Source: Rotaria sordida
Taxonomy: Eukaryota > Rotifera > Eurotatoria > Philodinida > Philodinidae
NCBI GenBank assembly: GCA_905250125.1
Contig: CAJNOL010000248.1
Span: 1-64,000 of the forward strand
Reading direction: 5' to 3'
DNA length: 64,000 nucleotides
In this document: positions 22,259 to 35,500 of the stretch, piece by piece
Numbering within the stretch: position 1 is the first letter of the stretch
How the letters are laid out: each line of letters opens with the position of its first letter
Made by a program: the position numbers and the translations under genes
Notes under the pieces: generated by a model
Told to the model about the DNA's origin: nothing
Databases searched by the model: none
What the model saw: only the letters and a program-made list of their open reading frames with translations

Positions 22259-25200
22259 CTGAAAGTAATGGTTTTCAATGAATTATCCTTTAGACTGAAT
22301 GAATAGGATCTGGGAACGTAAATGAAATAATTTTTCTGTGTGTGTCTGAAACAGATTTTAAAAATCACTGATTGGCTGATATAGAATGTTTAGGTTAAAT
22401 GTTCACAACTAGTCAATAATAAATAACTGTTTATGTGTCACTGATCATCTTCGTATCTTCATATGATGCTTCTGAAAGATATTTTAACTTCTCATTCAGA
22501 TGACCATTGGTCTAACTAAAAGGTATTGATTGGGATTTCATTTGGTCACAAATTTGAGTTAAACATCTATGATCGTGCCAAAAACGACCCTTCTAAAGAT
22601 TATTTTTATAAAAGTCTTGTAAGATTGGGTATGGGTTTTTAGTGTAAGTGACCATAATAAAGCCTATGTTTTGAACTAACTGACCATAGAATGACCTTGA
22701 TCATATATTAATTCATCGAAATGTATGAAAGGGAATATAATTGTGGTGTAAGATGCGAACAGATTACGTCGAGGTTAAACATTATTACCTTCTAGAAACG
22801 GGAATACGTCTCTATATGTATGTCTACCTCAAGTACAATTTAAAAAACAGCTGATGTAGTGTTTCAGATTTTATGGGCTTAACACGTCTTTAGCAAAACT
22901 ATTTTGATCCCTATGGCCATTTCTGAGACCATCTGCCTGTTTTACAATATTTTTCCTGACGTTTAACAAATAGCCGATCAATCTTTTGTCTCAAGTAGCT
23001 CAATTATATCAGCAATTGATCACTCTTTTGTCTAACAATAACTAAAGTACGCGCTTTGTAAATCAAGAAATTCACGCGTCAAGAAAGTTAAATAATATTT
23101 GTTCAATCAATTTGTTCTTAATATAAATTTTAATGCTATTCTGAAATCCTTCAGTCTATGGTTAGGTGAATCAGTGTTCGATGAACACAACTTGTTTACT
23201 CAACTTCAATATGTTTTGTGAAAGTGCCTATCTTAAAAGACAAATAGAGAGTTTACTTTAAAACGATAATTTTGACACGTCCCTCTTCGCGTCCAACACT
23301 ATGCATTTCTCGCTTGGCAGACGAACGTACAGTTTTCATACTTGAAAACGAACTCCTTTTACTGATAATTGATTGCTTATAACTCAGAAGACTATCGTGA
23401 AGAGAATGAAGCATTTTTTAAAGAAAAACAATTTTGACAAAATCGATGTATTCCCATATCCACGACGTATAATAATCTTATTCTTATTTTTCGAACATTC
23501 CCATTGCATTGTTCGAAAATCACAAATACGAATAGTCACAAAACTTGACTTGACGTAACTGAGAATGAGGAACCTGAATCCGAGAGCAATGTCGTCGGTT
23601 TGATCGATTCTTATAAGCTGAGTTACCATCCTCAATGGCAGAGTTTTCCGATAAAAAATACGGATATAGAAAAATTATATCTTTGAAAGATTTCACGTGA
23701 CCATAGGTGCGAATGAAATAACTATTCACGTCCATATCCTCAAATTCGGATAGGAGGCATTTTTGTGAGTCTGAGGAGTCATTTTACAATAGTACGGATG
23801 CTTGAATAGGTGCAGTCGAATTCACAATATATCTGTTCATATGTCGGATACCGAGTCAAATACCGATTTTTTTGTGGTTTTTCAAAATCAGCATTAACAG
23901 AAGGCAGAATGAGTAAAACCATTGTGTTCATCGTTTCGATTCACCTATATGTGTTGATTAAGATGATGCTTTATCATCGTTCAAGTTAGTAGATAGAAGA
24001 ACACCCACCTCCTTCTCCCATAATAGACGATCCGATCTCTTCTTTTATGTCATAGCTCACAAAGTTTTCTGCGGACTTTTCTATTATGACACAATTTTTT
24101 TCATGATTTTCAATTAAAAAATTTTCTGGAAAATCTCCTTAGTTTTCGAAGCTTCTCCAGGATTTCAGGTCTTCATTTAGTAAAAAGAAATCCTGAAAAA
24201 TAGGCCATTTTAACTGAAAAATATTAATAAATGGCTTAATATTATCTAACTATCAATTAAAATTAGGAGTCTTCTATTATGGGAAGTTTACCCCATTGGT
24301 AGGTCATAAAGATGAATCAATGTCAGGGTCGTTTCTAGAGACTCCAAGTTAAATTTCGCGTCAACTTTTAGACTACAGGTCGGTATTACAGGACCAACTA
24401 CTTCGATGAAAATCCACCCAGTTTTGTTCTGAGGAATCACTGGGTAAAATTAGATTTTTGATCAAAGTTTCGATTTTGACGAGATTGCCCAAAACAGACA
24501 CTGCGTTGGCGAGTATTTGAAATTTATACCACAAAGAGATCTCATTGAGATCCAGTTGTAAGTAAAGTTTCAGACTTAAATCTCTTCAGTCCTGAGGTAA
24601 TGGATGGTAAAATTGACTGCAAAGGGCATTTTATCTACCATAATCAGCACTGATAGTTTGGCTTTGGTACATTGATGTGATCTGAAATGTTTTGTATGAG
24701 TAAGGATACTGGCCATATATGGCGTCCACAAAATAGTCTTAGCTCATTCAATTAAGTCTCTCTTAAAATATAATAATTCCAAAAAGACGCGTGATACTGG
24801 TGTATTTTTGAATTTTGAGAAAATTCGACATAAAGTCCAACTTTTCCTGTTTTCTGAATCGGCTTGCGTAAAAAAAATGATTAAACTGTTTCTTCTATCA
24901 TATGTGTTAAGATGAGTACTCTAAGACGTGGCTTACATGCATTGTCTGTTATCGTCTTTTGAATCGTAATAAACATGTAGAACGCCAGTGCGGACGTTTT
25001 AAATGCACCCATAAATCGTGTTCCCACCACAGCTAATCCACATGCAAAAAGGACAAAATTCTTTTTTGCTAGTTTCAGACGCAAGAAGAGATTTTCACTC
25101 AGGTTGTGGCCGAACCTACGGTTCTCACATCCAGCAAGACCAATATCCAGTCATCGCAGCCAAGTATCTCACTCAGGAATTCTCAAAACCTACGGTTTAA

Positions 25201-26153
25201 ACAGGTAGGCTCTATCTCTGATAAAAGCGTCAACGTTTCACTATTTCACAATTGTGTCACGATTAGACGCCAGCAGGATCAGTATTTTTTCGTCCCGGTC
25301 TCGGGCACGGTTAGAAAAGATCCTTGGTTCTGGTTTCGCGCTTAGTAATGCATATACTAGCAAACAATTTTGTGTGATTGCACAGCAGTATCAATAGCCT
25401 TAAGACATTTTGTACGACTCACATGACCTCTAATATACTCCCTCTTGGAGGTTGACTACTTTATTTTAACTGACTAATACTTCGTCTATTCTGTATATTG
25501 ATGCGCTCGACAAATATATTGTTGACGAAAAGAAAGGATTAATTTTACTATCAAACTTGTAACAGCAAGTATTGAAGTGATCATTCCTGAATAATTTTCT
25601 ACTAAACTTCACCTTTAAGTGCTAAGCTTATGCTTAAATAGTCTTGAGAAGTTTATTTTTGTTGATGCAGTAAACTTCGTATCAAATTTTTGAATGAATT
25701 TTATAGAATCTTATATTGACATGCTGTCATTAATTATAAGCAGGAATAATCGTTTTTGATCTCGGTCCTGGCCAGAAAAAAAGCGTTGGTCCTGGTAGGA
25801 CGAGATCATTTTGCTCATGCCTAGTCACGATCTTTCTAGCAGATTCGTTTGTACTGGCAAACAAACTTCTTATCTTTCTCACTTACCTGCCGTTCATTTG
25901 TCATACGGTAAGAAACAAATAGAAAGCCATGCTCTTTGTTTCACACCTTTTGCTGTTATGACGAAGAAAAAACTCCATTCTTATCTTATTCTCGCTGTTA
26001 ATGAAGCCATAAAATACCAGTATAGAACTGGATTTCTGTTGCACAACAACCTTGCAATTCTCCGCCATTTTAGTACCTACCACATCTCCAAGCGCATTTA
26101 ACTACATTAAGACAGAGCCAATTCTTACTTTTTATTTTAAAGAAGATAACTCT
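22259..26153. other. Gene-poor region upstream of ABC transporter
   Basis: No gene supported. It must contain the ABC promoter, but no core element is distinctive. The minus-strand frame at 24881-25107 is open for about 75 codons and looks weakly protein-like, but nothing recognisable supports it. Short direct repeats (TCACTCAGG...CCTACGGTT, about 85 bp apart) occur at 25095-25200. Confidence 0.4.
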
Positions 26154-26338
26154 TGGGGTTAGCAACTTTCGTCGCCTTTTTTTGATTTTCTTGATTTTTT
26201 TACTTGTTGGGCCATGTGCGAGGTCGAAATTCTATGAAAATAGTGGAATTTTGAGGAAAGATAAAAAATAATGAATACATCGTTTCTTTGTTTAAGCCTT
26301 TTTATAAAAAAAAAGACCACGAAAGTTGCTAGCCCTAA
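26154..26338. mobile_element. Small terminal-inverted-repeat element, about 185 bp
   Basis: The left end GGGGTTAGCAACTTTCGTCG and the right end, complement of GGGCTAGCAACTTTCGTGG, are inverted repeats of about 28 bp flanking AT-rich sequence with no coding capacity. The size and structure fit a MITE. Confidence 0.6.
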
Positions 26339-27926
26339 ACACGAGCTTTCAAACAAAAAAGATTTGACTTTATCTCGTACTGTGATAGAATGCTGCTGGA
26401 GATGCGTCGTCGAATCCGCGTTCTAAGAAAAACGTGAAACAAGTTTTTGAAATATCGTGTATCGCAAAAACAGTTTATTATGCGAATATTGCTGCATAGA
26501 CAAATGATAAAATTTTGTTTTTTTTTCAGAAGGACGTATTTGTTAGTGATTATCTATTTTCAAACAAGCTTATTCCCATAGACTATTTGAAGTTTCAAGC
26601 AATATCTGTAACTTGAATTTTTGTACAATTCGTACATTAACTCTGAAAATAGTTTCCTCAATGATGAAAACACTTCAAGAGACTTGTTCAAAATAATCCA
26701 CTTATCAATAATCATATGATCAGAACAGCATAAACTGTAGACTATCTGATCATCTCTTACGCTCAAAAAGTGGTTTTATGATGCAAAAAGGCGTTTTTCC
26801 CAAAAAAATTTTTTTTTGACAAAAATCCATTTTTTCGAAAAAATAGCTTTGTAATGAGAGAATCGACTTTTTTTGCCGAAAATCCACTTTTTCGGAGGAA
26901 GAAAATTCAAAGCTATATTGATTCTTAAGGCATAGGATTGAGAGTGTTCAGTTATATATTTATTGAAAATTTCGTTTTTTTTTGACGAAATTAGACATTT
27001 TCAGAGGAGGGCAGAACACGACAAAGGTGAAAGTTTTCTTCTTAGAATTTTTGAAATGCTATTGGGTCCAAAGTCAGTTTCAATTTATCTATCTTCATGC
27101 ATAAATACTGCTCAAGTTTGCTAGATTTTTTTCAAATCGAATTGAATTCGGCAACATTTGGATAAAACTTACTGCAATCTGTCTTGTCTTACCCTATGGC
27201 ACTGCTCTGCTTCGTCCAGCCGTACAACAGAATAGGACAAACTTGTTTCTTCGTTTTGTCTTGTGTGACAGAAAAAAGCAGGACGATACGTCAGTTCTGT
27301 CCTGTATTTATCTGTAATCAGAATCAATGAATTAAACATAAGCGTGACAGCAACAAGAAAATCTTTGACTACCATACTCGTCAGAAAAGACAATACACAG
27401 AGCCTTTGAATATTTGAGATCACCGTGACCAGGACCAAATTTTAAGAGACAGTTCATGAGAATATCGAACATCGACTAACAGGGTCATACTCTCGATAAT
27501 TTTGACCTTCCTGTACTTTTTGATTGTAAATGAAAGAGCGTCATCGAAAACCACTAAATCCAAGTTTTTAGTCCATTCTAACTTGCCCCTAAAAAGTTAT
27601 GAAGTAAAAACTGAACAGACCTGCAACAAGTTTTTTGAAGAAAATTTTTTTTTATGCTGAACTTGGCTAGTCAGTACTTGATTATTTCCTTCATAGCAAG
27701 CTACCAGAATCTTTTCGAGTAATATCTCATTTGATAGAGCGAATTTTGCTCTACAAAATTGCAAATGCGGCCTTTTCTTCGACTTCCATTATGTAGGTAC
27801 TACAGATGCAAAACAAGATCGGTCCTACTGATGTTTTCGTGTTTTTCTCGTTCTTTTTTTTAGTGAGAGCTGTATTTTTTTTTGCTAATGCTAACGGGTT
27901 CAGAATTTTTTTATGAATTTGCATAG

Positions 27927-28057
27927 AGCAAACAAAGGACTATCCAATGCCCTACGCTATGGGTCTCAATCCAGGTTTGCCAACGCATATTCAACAAGCA
28001 ATGATCAGACAAGAAGCTGAACGAAGAACACAATTAAGATCCGACGAGAAAATGTAG
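27927..28057 (+). CDS. Orphan exon-like segment, C-terminal 42 codons
   Basis: After an acceptor-like GCATAG, an open frame reads QTKDYPMPYAMGLNPGLP..., continues through a charged helix-like MIRQEAERRTQLR and ends at TAG (28055-28057). The composition is protein-like and unlike the surrounding low-complexity DNA. No upstream exon could be joined with confidence and the family is not recognised. It may be the last exon of a gene, a retained gene fragment, or chance. Confidence 0.3.
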
Positions 28058-30204
28058 ATACCTTAGAGATGACGAACATTTGATTTGGAGCAGGGATTGA
28101 ATCGATAATCAAGCATTTTCTTTTTTGAAGTTATAAAATTTTTTAATTTAAAATATAAACCAGATTTTACTATAAGCTTTGCCTGTTTTTTGATAATCAT
28201 GTAAAGCCCGTTGGTCTTCCGTATAAGATGAAATCATTTTGTTGTTTGGTAATAGAAAAAAATGTACTGACAAGGAAATTTTTTACTTTAAAATAACTAC
28301 TATCCAAATAGTTTTATCGAAAATTTTTGAAACATTAATAAATAGGTTTTATTTGTTCAGTTTCATTTGAGAAAAAAAAGATTGACTTCGGAACGAAAAG
28401 TGTGCACTTCTTTCCAGAAAATAATACAAGATATATGAAGATATTTGAGAGCATTTTCTTTTTTTTTATTCATATTCAATAATGCATCGTATTATAATCA
28501 CTGATATCTTATGTCTGATGCAAACGTAAATGTATCATATTGTTGATTGACGTACCAATTTTGTAAATTTTTTCCATCCGAAAAGAGCATTCAGAAATAA
28601 CAAGAATCAGTTTTTCGTGATCCACAACTTTTACTCTATCAAACCATTCTTGAAATTCTTCATTATGATATATTGGATCATTATTTGAGTAAACAACAAC
28701 AAAATTCATTACGTTAAGCTCTTCACTCAATTAAATAACAAATGGAAATGGCGAAGATGTTAATAATTCAAATCGATCTTTCCTCAATCAACAACTAGTG
28801 GAACTTTTAGATCGATGAAATCCAATATATTTCATATGATGAAACATTGATCTGAAAAATGACAAATTTTAAAAAGAAAATGAATAAGTTCAAACACTTT
28901 GATTTATGTGTTCTCAAGAAATAGTACAATTGATAAAAATCATTTCAGACCTGAATGCTTTGATGAAATGAATCATTCATAACATCGAATCATCAGATAT
29001 CTTTGCCCAATGGTTTCTTCCTTTAATTTCTAGTTAGTGTATGGTCAGAACGACAAACTTCGACACTTTGCTAAACATAGGTGTGCCACTGTATCATCGA
29101 AGTAAAATTTTCCTAAAAAAAGTGACGTTACGTTGAAATTGAATCTAAAAATTTATACAGATTCTATAAAAAATTTGGAGAAACTAAGAACTTCATTAGT
29201 TTTAGTCTAAACGTTCGTTAAAGAATAAAAAATATTTTCATTATAGAAAACTGGTTTTCTGAAAAACGTGCATTGGCATGGGTGTAGGTGGTTGTGATTC
29301 TTGCGTTTGCTCACACACACACCCTCGGAATTTATGTTTTTCGGATTTATTGGGAATTTTTAATGGGTCCTTATGTATTTTGGAATAAATTTCACACAAT
29401 TTCTCAATACATGCGCGCATACCTGCAGTGTGAATACACTGAAATATTGACACAGTTAATAAATCTTAATAAATCCCAAAAAAATTAATTCCGGTATACC
29501 CTCTTGATCCTTCAACTTCACTACGTCGGCAATGATGTTAGCACTATGATCGCCAAAAAAATATTAAACATGACGTATTTGTAATAAAGAAATGCATAAC
29601 AAAAGAGTTATAGTAGCAAATGCAAAAGACAATTATGTATATATATACAAAAAAATCATCAGACTTTTACCGATGAATTCATCGATTATAAATTTGTTCT
29701 TTGACCAGAAAACTAAGATTGATCTCTTCGACTATATCACAACAAGAATACATAAGACACATTGCTGATTATACGATACACTTCTACTTCTTTAAACGTG
29801 ATTTCTTTTTTATAAATTGCTTCTTCATTATAAAACAAAACTGAATATTTATTATATTTGTTCAAAGAATAATATAGCAATATTAGTATGTTATTTCGTG
29901 GCTCTATCCAATAAAACATTGAGTGTATTCTGTAAAGTCTTCATACAATAATTAATATTCTTTAATTCTTCGTCGATTTTCTTTATATCATTTTTAATAG
30001 TCACTATTTACTCTATTATTTCTCTGGTTTTCACACTTGTATCGCGATATATAGTCATCAAATCAGTAAGATCTACACAAATGTCAATTGAATTTTGTTG
30101 ATCCTGTCTGATGTTTTTGAAGAGAATGTATTGATCGAAATACTTTTCGTTGAGTCAAAAGATATTCAATAGATGTAGATTTATTTCGACGTTTTAAATA
30201 CCAG
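28058..30204. other. Gene-poor AT-rich region
   Basis: No firm gene. A minus-strand frame at 28509-28730 reads plausibly as protein (MNFVVVYSNNDPIYHNEEF...) but has no identifiable start context or partner exons. A GT-rich hairpin lies at about 29278-29330. Confidence 0.4.
29278..29330. repeat. GT-rich hairpin
   Basis: GGGTGTAGGTGGTTGTGA is opposed by CTCACACACACACCC about 15 bases later. Same general type as the hairpins near 4440, 20276 and 52490. Confidence 0.4.
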
Positions 30205-30860
30205 ACTTTAAGGGGATCCTCTCCCCAAAAAATCTCGATTTTTGTCAAATTTGTCGATTTTGTCATTTATAAATCGTTAGATGAACCTAAGTGTCTACTT
30301 TTGAATGCATTATAGTTTATTGATTTTATGATGAGATTTAAGGATATTGCACAGGCTTTTCTGAACCTCTCATAGAAGAAAATAAGGTTTTTTCTCAAAA
30401 CAAGAGTTTTGATATTTATGTTTCCGTGCGTCCCAGTTTTCTCCACCATTTTAAACGCTAGAAAGCTGGGTATGGTGTCAAAATGAAGGAAAAAATTAGC
30501 TCGACAACTTAACAGAGTCAAATTTTTCGATTTCCTCATTAGTGTTTATAAGAAACTAACTTTTCTGGACCTATCCTCATCGGCTTTTTCATATTTTATC
30601 AGAGAAATCTTCTAAAAATACAAGCTAGGAGTGAATCGAGAAATCGGGCCCTGTTAAGTTGTAGAGCCACATATTGGCTACATTTTAAAGCCAGCTCGAA
30701 CATTCTAGCATTGGAAATGGTGGAGAAATTTGGGACGCACGCAAACCTAAATTTTGACCCATAACCTGTCTAGCTCGAGATACACCTCCACTGAAAATTT
30801 CATTGTGATTGGATGCTCGAAAAAAAAATTGATTTTAGAGAGAGGGGGCCCCTTTAAAGA
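30205..30860. mobile_element. Terminal-inverted-repeat element, about 650 bp
   Basis: Ends are TTTAAGGGGATCCTCTC on the left and the complement of TTTAAAGGGGCCCCCTCTC on the right. Inside, a second pair of long arms (about 30426-30530 and 30635-30745) is also inverted, sharing GCGTGCGTCCCA..TTTCTCCACCATTT and ACAACTTAACAG. TTAA occurs at both outer edges (30208-30211 and 30854-30857), reminiscent of a piggyBac-type target, though this is only suggestive. There is no transposase frame. Confidence 0.7.
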
Positions 30861-31867
30861 GAATTTCTCAACAACAAAGAAATAAAAGGTTACCTGTTCT
30901 TCAAGCTTTGAAAGAAAAGAGAGGTGATGCTTGAGGGTTTCGTTACAGGTAGCATAGTAAGCCACGTGTTCTTGCTTTTCTTTTAACGAGTATTGTGCGC
31001 AATACTCCTTCTCTAGCAATAAATAGAGAATGTCGTTCTTACATTTTAAGAAAAAGTTGTGTGAGCACAATAACGTCTGTCTTAAAAGCTGTCGTGATAA
31101 ACTTGCACGTAGCAACTTCTCACGCTAAAAAGTTTTATGTGAGTATACATTTCTCAAACTCCTTCAGCTTGCTGAGAAGACAGATCAACTCTTGAATCAA
31201 GAATACTGACAATGTTTCATCGTTCGCTAATACAAAGAGTGGTATGCATAAGTTGGAGTACAATAACGCATGCATTGCTCCGTAATAAAGGACACCATAA
31301 AACACGTGTCGTCTGCCCAGAAAGAAAGCAACAGTAAACGTCACTGCTTATCGCATTATATTTTCGACACATTCACAGTGTAGTTATTTTTCGTTGTTCT
31401 TAAGCAACAGAACAACATAAAGCGTTGTATAAGATGAGATAGAAGTGAAACAAAATTGCGCATGTTTTTAATCAGTAGAGACGATCATTTTTCATAACAC
31501 ACGATCATAATCAAACTCTACTCCCAAACCATGTGTTACGCTTCCCTCTACTACACAGTCGATCGATGAATAGCACCAAAACAAAGTTCGTTCTTAGAAT
31601 AGCTTTGAATCCACCGAGTGCTTTGTCAGCTTTTATGCACGATTCCCAACTAACTTGCAATGACTCATTTCGATCCCGATGGTCCCATTGGACTTTTAGC
31701 CATACCAGATATAAAGTACTCAAACTAGGATCGTGATTCGGACTGATAAAACCATCTTAATCATGCGGGGGATCGCTCCAACATCCATAGGTGCTATAAC
31801 ATGCGTCACTTATGTGGCGTGGTCTCTTATAACATCGAGACTTTTCGAATGCTTTTTTGATGCATAG

Positions 31868-32262
31868 AATAGGCAGACTTAATTGTGTCGGAAAAAAACA
31901 TTCCTTTAATAAATCCTTTGTAACTCAAGTTCTCGACATCCTACAAAATTGTAATTTAGTTTCCCGGACAGAGTAAACAATACTCTATCGATTGATATAT
32001 AGTTCATTAGAAAATAATTGGGCAATGTCTAGGAAACAAAACATCAAAATACGACAGGAGTCAGTTATTGTCGAATTTTGACACTTTGTCTCGTGGACAT
32101 TAACCAATTATTTTCTAATGAATTTTATATCAATCGATAGAGAATTATTTGCTCTATCCGGGAAACTATATTGCAACTTTGTACGATGTTGAGGATTTGA
32201 GTCACAAACGATTTATTAAAAGAGTGTTTTTTTCCTGGGCAATTAGGCCTACCTACTCTATA
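31868..32262. mobile_element. Foldback (MITE-like) element, about 395 bp
   Basis: Arms at about 31868-32040 and 32086-32262 are reverse complements over roughly 170 bp with a spacer of about 45 bp. Shared blocks include CTCTATCGATTGATAT, TTCATTAGAAAATAATTGG, TAGTTTCCCGGA and GGAAAAAAACA. It is non-coding and lies about 260 bp upstream of the Ubl-ART gene. Confidence 0.8.
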
Positions 32263-32522
32263 TCGTATTAGCTGTCGTTATTTGGTATGTGCTTGTTAAT
32301 TTGTTCATATCTTGTATCTGTTTCTTCCATGTTTTACTTTTGCCTCGTAATTAATTTAGGATACATGATCATCAACCAACTGCATTGCCAGATACAATTC
32401 AACTAAGAATCTACGAATTAAATCTATATATCAACGACAGCCAACGGACAAACTAAAACATCGCCTTAAACAGTTTACTTTAAGAACATCACTTTATCGT
32501 GCCTTCTTTCTAATTCTGATAG

Positions 32523-35500
32523 ATGTTTATCAAGACTGAAGCTGGTGAACAGATCTCTATTGACGTAATCTCCTTCTCTCTTTTTATTCTACAAAACATA
32601 AAAGTGTCGCTTTGTAATCCTTAGATTGGAACATTAAATACGATCAGAGATGTGAAGAAGAAGATTCGACATAAGATGGGTATTCCTGTCAACAACCAAC
32701 TGTTAGTCGCTAACGATGCAGAATTGGAAGACGATCGAACTCTTTCTGACTGCGGTATTGACAACAGTTCCGTCGTCTTTCTAATTTCAATGCACATTGG
32801 ATTAAGTGGCACGAACCATACGTCGGTCAGTATGCGTCAGATGTCGTTAGAAATATTCAAAACGAGAACTTAATGCAAACTGTTTTTGTTCTGACTTGTT
32901 GAGCTCACATCATCACTGACATACTGTATATTTACAGATTCGATGCAGTTGATAACTCATTGATTATGATAGAGGATAGATGAAAAAACATCGTTGTACT
33001 AAAGAACTTTATTTAATAATATCACTTCAAATTTATGTCGATTTTTTTCTTTTAGAAGCTCACTGTCAAGACCGAGGACGGCGGTAGAATTACACTTGAT
33101 GTAATTTTGTTCTTGTTTTTATTCCACAATAGGTGAATGATGCTAGTTCTTTTTTAATCATTAGATCGAACCATCTTGGACAATCAGGGACGTGAAAAAG
33201 AAGATTCAAGATCAAGAAGGTATTTTACCCGAACAGCAACTTATAGTAATTAACGATGCAGAGGTCGATGATCATCGAGCTGTTTCCTACTATAATATCG
33301 GCAATGATTCTAGCATTCATTTGATTAAAATGGGCGATGCGACGACTATTGTTGCTCATCCTCCGGTGAGTATGTGTGAGATATAATTCCAAATCGCCAA
33401 GACATGAATTTATCACATAAAGAAACGGTTAACCGATTGATCCATCGCCAGTGGAACAAAAATTGATCACTAAATCCAGTTTATTGCGCTTCGGGAAACG
33501 TTCGAAGACATGTTTCCCACAAAAATCTCGGAATGTTTACGATAACGACTAGAAATCGAATGAAAATCATTTGCAAGTTGAGGAAAGGGTAGAATTGATG
33601 AGCACTGTAAATATTTAGAAGCGCTTGATAAGAAAGTATTGAGAGTTAGCAGCAATCGGTAAATACTAATAAAAATAATGAAAAAATGAACTTTAAGTTT
33701 GAGTTTCTCACCTCCAGTGTGTTCATAAGAGTATCAAACATGACTAATAGCGTCAAGAAACTCGTTCTGAAATTTTGATTAAACAGACTGACGACCAATG
33801 AATATTCGTTGGATTTGTCCTTTCAAAGCCGATGACAATGAGAGAAATGCATTCGTTGTGCATATAGAAGTTATATATTTTGGATGATTTGATCGGTATA
33901 CAAGAGCTTTGTGAAGGGTGATCTTAAAAACTGTTTATACAAAGAAAATAACAACAACGCTTTCAAGAAACTAACAAGGTTGGTCCTATGAAAAATATCT
34001 CTACATTGGAACTTCAATTCAATGTTTTCGATATCATTTGTTGCCTCGAAAGTATACCTTCAGAATAGATTGATAGGCGTCGAAGAAAAACTTTTATTGC
34101 TCACTTTAGAAAGTTATTCTTCTGAACGACTTATGGCAAGACAATCACGAATTAGATGTTGCAATTTGTTTTTCTTCATTCTTAGTTTTACATCAGTAAA
34201 GAATGTAACGAGTTCCGCGAGTTTAGTCCGATTTCAATCAGAATGGTCTTATTAGATGAAGATTGAAAAACAAAGAGAAGTTAACATTAGTATTTTCTTA
34301 TATAACAGATGTGCGATATGCGAGAGAATCATGCAATCGGACAATGTAAAAATGCTTGACATCACTTCGTACTGAATGTTCGTTCTCTGAACACGCTATT
34401 GCATTCAAATGTGAAGTTTCTCATAAGTGATTAGTAAATTTTTCATGATTTATGATAAATCGAATAGCCAGTTGATTCACATCATTTGAACCAATACTAA
34501 AGATGCAATTTTAAACCATTTGTCATATTTAGGTTGTTCCAAGTGCAACGGCAAATGTTACTAGTGCACTGACACCTCTCTCTGATTTCTATGTGGCTTG
34601 TCAGGATAATGATGTTACGAAACTTCGACAACTTCTTCAAACACTTTCGGTTGAGGAAATGAATAAACTGGAACCAAATGGAAGCACGGCTCTTCACGTC
34701 GCTTGTTTTAGAGGACATCGAGAGGTGGTTAAATTACTTCTGAAGAAAGGAGTCAGTCGAAGTATCATGAACAAATACAAGTGTTTGCCGTACGAAGAAG
34801 CTGCGTCAAATAAAATTAGAGAACTTTTCGAACGTATACCCGGAAAGGACCGCTATGTGGCAAATTCCGGTAGAGTGGAATGGCTTCTAGTCGCCTCGAA
34901 TGCACATGCAATGGCAGCTAGGAACATTGAGGCTGCAAAGGAATATGGAGTCCAACAATTTGAACCCGGTGCGAAACAAATAATGAATAATTACATCAAA
35001 CCTCGTTTTCGAGATGTTGAAAACTACGATGAACTCTTACAATTTTTCAAAATGGCTCTCAGTGAAAAAGAGCCAAGATATCTTCTCAAAGCTTATACAG
35101 CAGAAACAGGCTTTTACACAAGACTCAACGTCGACTTAGCCAGTGAAACTGATGTCGGAAAATTGGAACGTCAAATCTACATTGGTATTCTTGCTTTTAA
35201 TCCCTGCTTTGATCGATATCGTTTCAGTGGTGAGGCGTATCGTGGAATGCGTCTTACAGAAGACGACCTTAAAGAGTATGCAAGGGGAAAGCAAGTAATG
35301 ATTAAATCATTTCTCTCGGCGACAACCGATAAAGGACAAGCGGAGTTTTTCGTGGGAAAAATTGAGCGAAATAATATTCATGGCGAACCGGTGAAAATGG
35401 GCGTCATGTGCACTTACATTATTCGAGATAAACGAAGTAGTCTGGACGTTCATCGTATATCTGAATATCCTAAAGAAAGAGAAGTACTCATCTTTCCCTA

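Noticed and set aside
24881..25107. Minus-strand open frame of about 75 codons with a hydrophobic stretch
   Set aside because: No domain, no flanking splice logic. It overlaps local direct repeats, and the opposite strand is also open, so coding evidence is weak.
28509..28730. Minus-strand frame reading like a protein (MNFVVVYSNNDPI...)
   Set aside because: Short, without identifiable family, start or exon partners. Kept only as a remark in the region description.
32359..32455. Possible small coding exon before the Ubl-ART gene (DHQPTALPDTIQLRIYEL...)
   Set aside because: Acceptor is plausible but the frame ends in TAA after about 30 codons and does not join the Ubl gene. Insufficient evidence.
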